Assembly (NCBI GenBank): GCA_037439465.1
Contig: JBBIVX010000004.1
Location: forward strand, 1-64,000
Direction: 5' to 3'
Source of the DNA: Parasulfuritortus sp037439465
GTDB taxonomy: Bacteria > Pseudomonadota > Gammaproteobacteria > Burkholderiales > Thiobacillaceae
DNA: 64,000 nucleotides
Shown: piece by piece, positions 63,027 to 64,000 of the stretch
Numbering within the stretch: the first letter of the stretch is position 1
How the letters are laid out: each line of letters begins with the position of its first letter
The notes under the pieces: model-generated
The model's input: the letters and a program-made list of their open reading frames with translations, nothing else
Told to the model about the DNA's origin: nothing
Databases searched by the model: none
Translations under genes and position numbers: made by a program

Positions 63027-64000
63027 GGAGTGGGGTGTGAGGCGTGAGGGTGGGCGCGATATTGCCGTCATCGAAACCAAGCTCGCCGCCGCGCGCACCC
63101 GGCTGATACTGGACAAGCCATTCCTGGGGGCGTTGGTGATGCACCTGCCGCTCAAGGCGACGGAGGAGGATTGGTGCGAGACCACGGCCACCGATGCCCG
63201 CCATTTCTATTACAACCCGGCCTATATTGCCCGCCTGACCCTGACGCAGACGCAGTTCGTGCTGGCGCACGAGGCCATGCACTGCGCCCTGTCCCATTTT
63301 TTCCGCCGCAATCATCGGCAGAAGCATCGCTGGGATGTGGCCTGTGACTATGCGGTGAACATGATCCTCGACGACGAACGCATGGCCGGCCCCGACGAGG
63401 CGCTGATGAGTGCCGCCTATCGTGGCCTGACTGCCGAAGAGATTTACCCGCTGTTGCATGAAGACCCGCCCGAGGAGACGCTGGACCAGCACCTGTTTGA
63501 CGACTCGGGCAGTGGCCAGGGCGGCGAAGGGGAGCCGGAAGACAATGCCGCGCAGGGGGAAACGGCCCCGCCGCCGGCTAGTGACAAGGATGGGGAGGGC
63601 GCCGAAGGCCAGGCCGGCGAGGGTGAACAGGCGCCGCCTCTGCCCCTGGACCTGCAGCAACTCGACGAACAATGGCGGGGACGTCTCGCCGCTGCCGCCC
63701 AGGCGGCTCGCCAAGCCGGAAAACTGTCATCATCGATGCAGCGTCTGGTGGACGACCTGCTGGCCCCGCAACTGCCCTGGCGGGCATTGCTTGCCCGTTA
63801 CATGATGAACGTGGCGCGCGACGATTACAGTTTTCAGCGCACTTCCAGACGGGAGGGCGAAGCCATGATGCCCCGCCTATACAGTCAGGGCGTGCGGGTG
63901 GTGGTGGTGGTTGACAGCAGTGGCTCGGTGACGGATGAAGAGTTGCGCGAATTCATGGCCGAGATCGATGCCCTCAAGGGCCAGGTCCGGGCCGAGATCA
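63004..64000 (+). CDS. DUF2201-like metallopeptidase/VWA protein (3'-truncated by window end)
   Basis: The frame is open to the window edge (332 codons visible). It has a zincin motif near residue 89 (LAHEAMHCALSHFFR, HExxH), then an acidic, Gly/Glu/Asp-rich low-complexity linker (about residues 155-215), a helical part (QQLDEQWRGRLAAAAQA), and a VWA-like domain with a MIDAS motif VVDSSGSVTDEE near residue 304. This is the layout of the MoxR-associated DUF2201 protein. The ATG at 63004 overlaps the MoxR gene by 23 bases; GTG starts about 15 and 33 bases later are also possible. Confidence 0.85.
   Translation, partial: MTSSPVSEEWGVRREGGRDIAVIETKLAAARTRLILDKPFLGALVMHLPLKATEEDWCETTATDARHFYYNPAYIARLTLTQTQFVLAHEAMHCALSHFFRRNHRQKHRWDVACDYAVNMILDDERMAGPDEALMSAAYRGLTAEEIYPLLHEDPPEETLDQHLFDDSGSGQGGEGEPEDNAAQGETAPPPASDKDGEGAEGQAGEGEQAPPLPLDLQQLDEQWRGRLAAAAQAARQAGKLSSSMQRLVDDLLAPQLPWRALLARYMMNVARDDYSFQRTSRREGEAMMPRLYSQGVRVVVVVDSSGSVTDEELREFMAEIDALKGQVRAEI

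Overview
The window is dense, GC-rich, mostly single-copy bacterial chromosome. It looks like a sulfur-oxidising betaproteobacterium of the Thiobacillus or Sulfuricella type. Supporting signs are a flavocytochrome c sulfide dehydrogenase pair, citramalate synthase, an exosortase H locus, a nadE-glnB pair, a zipA-ligA pair and a GspC-to-GspN secretion operon. The taxonomic placement is an inference from gene content; no ribosomal RNA gene is present to fix it.

Layout. 0-9 kb: the 3' end of trpG with trpD, a tRNA-Arg(CCU), a TraR/DksA-type zinc protein, the ABC-F ATPase Uup, NAD synthetase with PII, and a three-gene minus-strand group (SseB-like protein, unknown protein, FAD-linked oxidase). 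9-16 kb: a ROK sugar kinase, an HD-GYP phosphodiesterase, a DUF3617 protein, a decayed integrase beside a tRNA cluster (Asp, Arg, Ser), aspartokinase, a palindromic repeat element, a Bax-inhibitor-type membrane protein, and a secreted beta-propeller-like protein with a CTERM-type sorting tail. 16-22 kb: RlmD, a PolB-like exonuclease, a DUF4139 protein, a YajD-type HNH nuclease and citramalate synthase. 22-34 kb: exosortase H and its partner membrane protein lead directly into a contiguous type II secretion operon, gspC-D-E-F-G-H-I-J-K-L-M-N. A secreted protein of unknown function follows.

35-46 kb: the sulfide dehydrogenase operon with an FNR-like site, ferrochelatase, the heat-shock repressor HrcA, NAD kinase, RecN, Fur, BamE, DapB, HtpG behind a very good sigma-32-type promoter, a cytochrome c'-type protein and a Nudix hydrolase. 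46-61 kb: purL, a GGDEF diguanylate cyclase, the pyrG-kdsA-eno-ftsB string and zipA-ligA-galU. 60-64 kb: NAD(P)H-hydrate dehydratase, then a same-strand trio of an unknown protein, a MoxR-type AAA ATPase and a DUF2201-like metallopeptidase/VWA protein that is cut by the window end.

The most interesting part is the surface-protein machinery. Exosortase H (protein sorting at the cell envelope) is fused by position to a complete type II secretion operon, and a plausible CTERM substrate lies 6 kb upstream. This suggests that CTERM sorting and outer-membrane export are coordinated here. Two c-di-GMP enzymes (HD-GYP and GGDEF), and possibly the MoxR/VWA trio, are other regulatory or less-described systems in the window.
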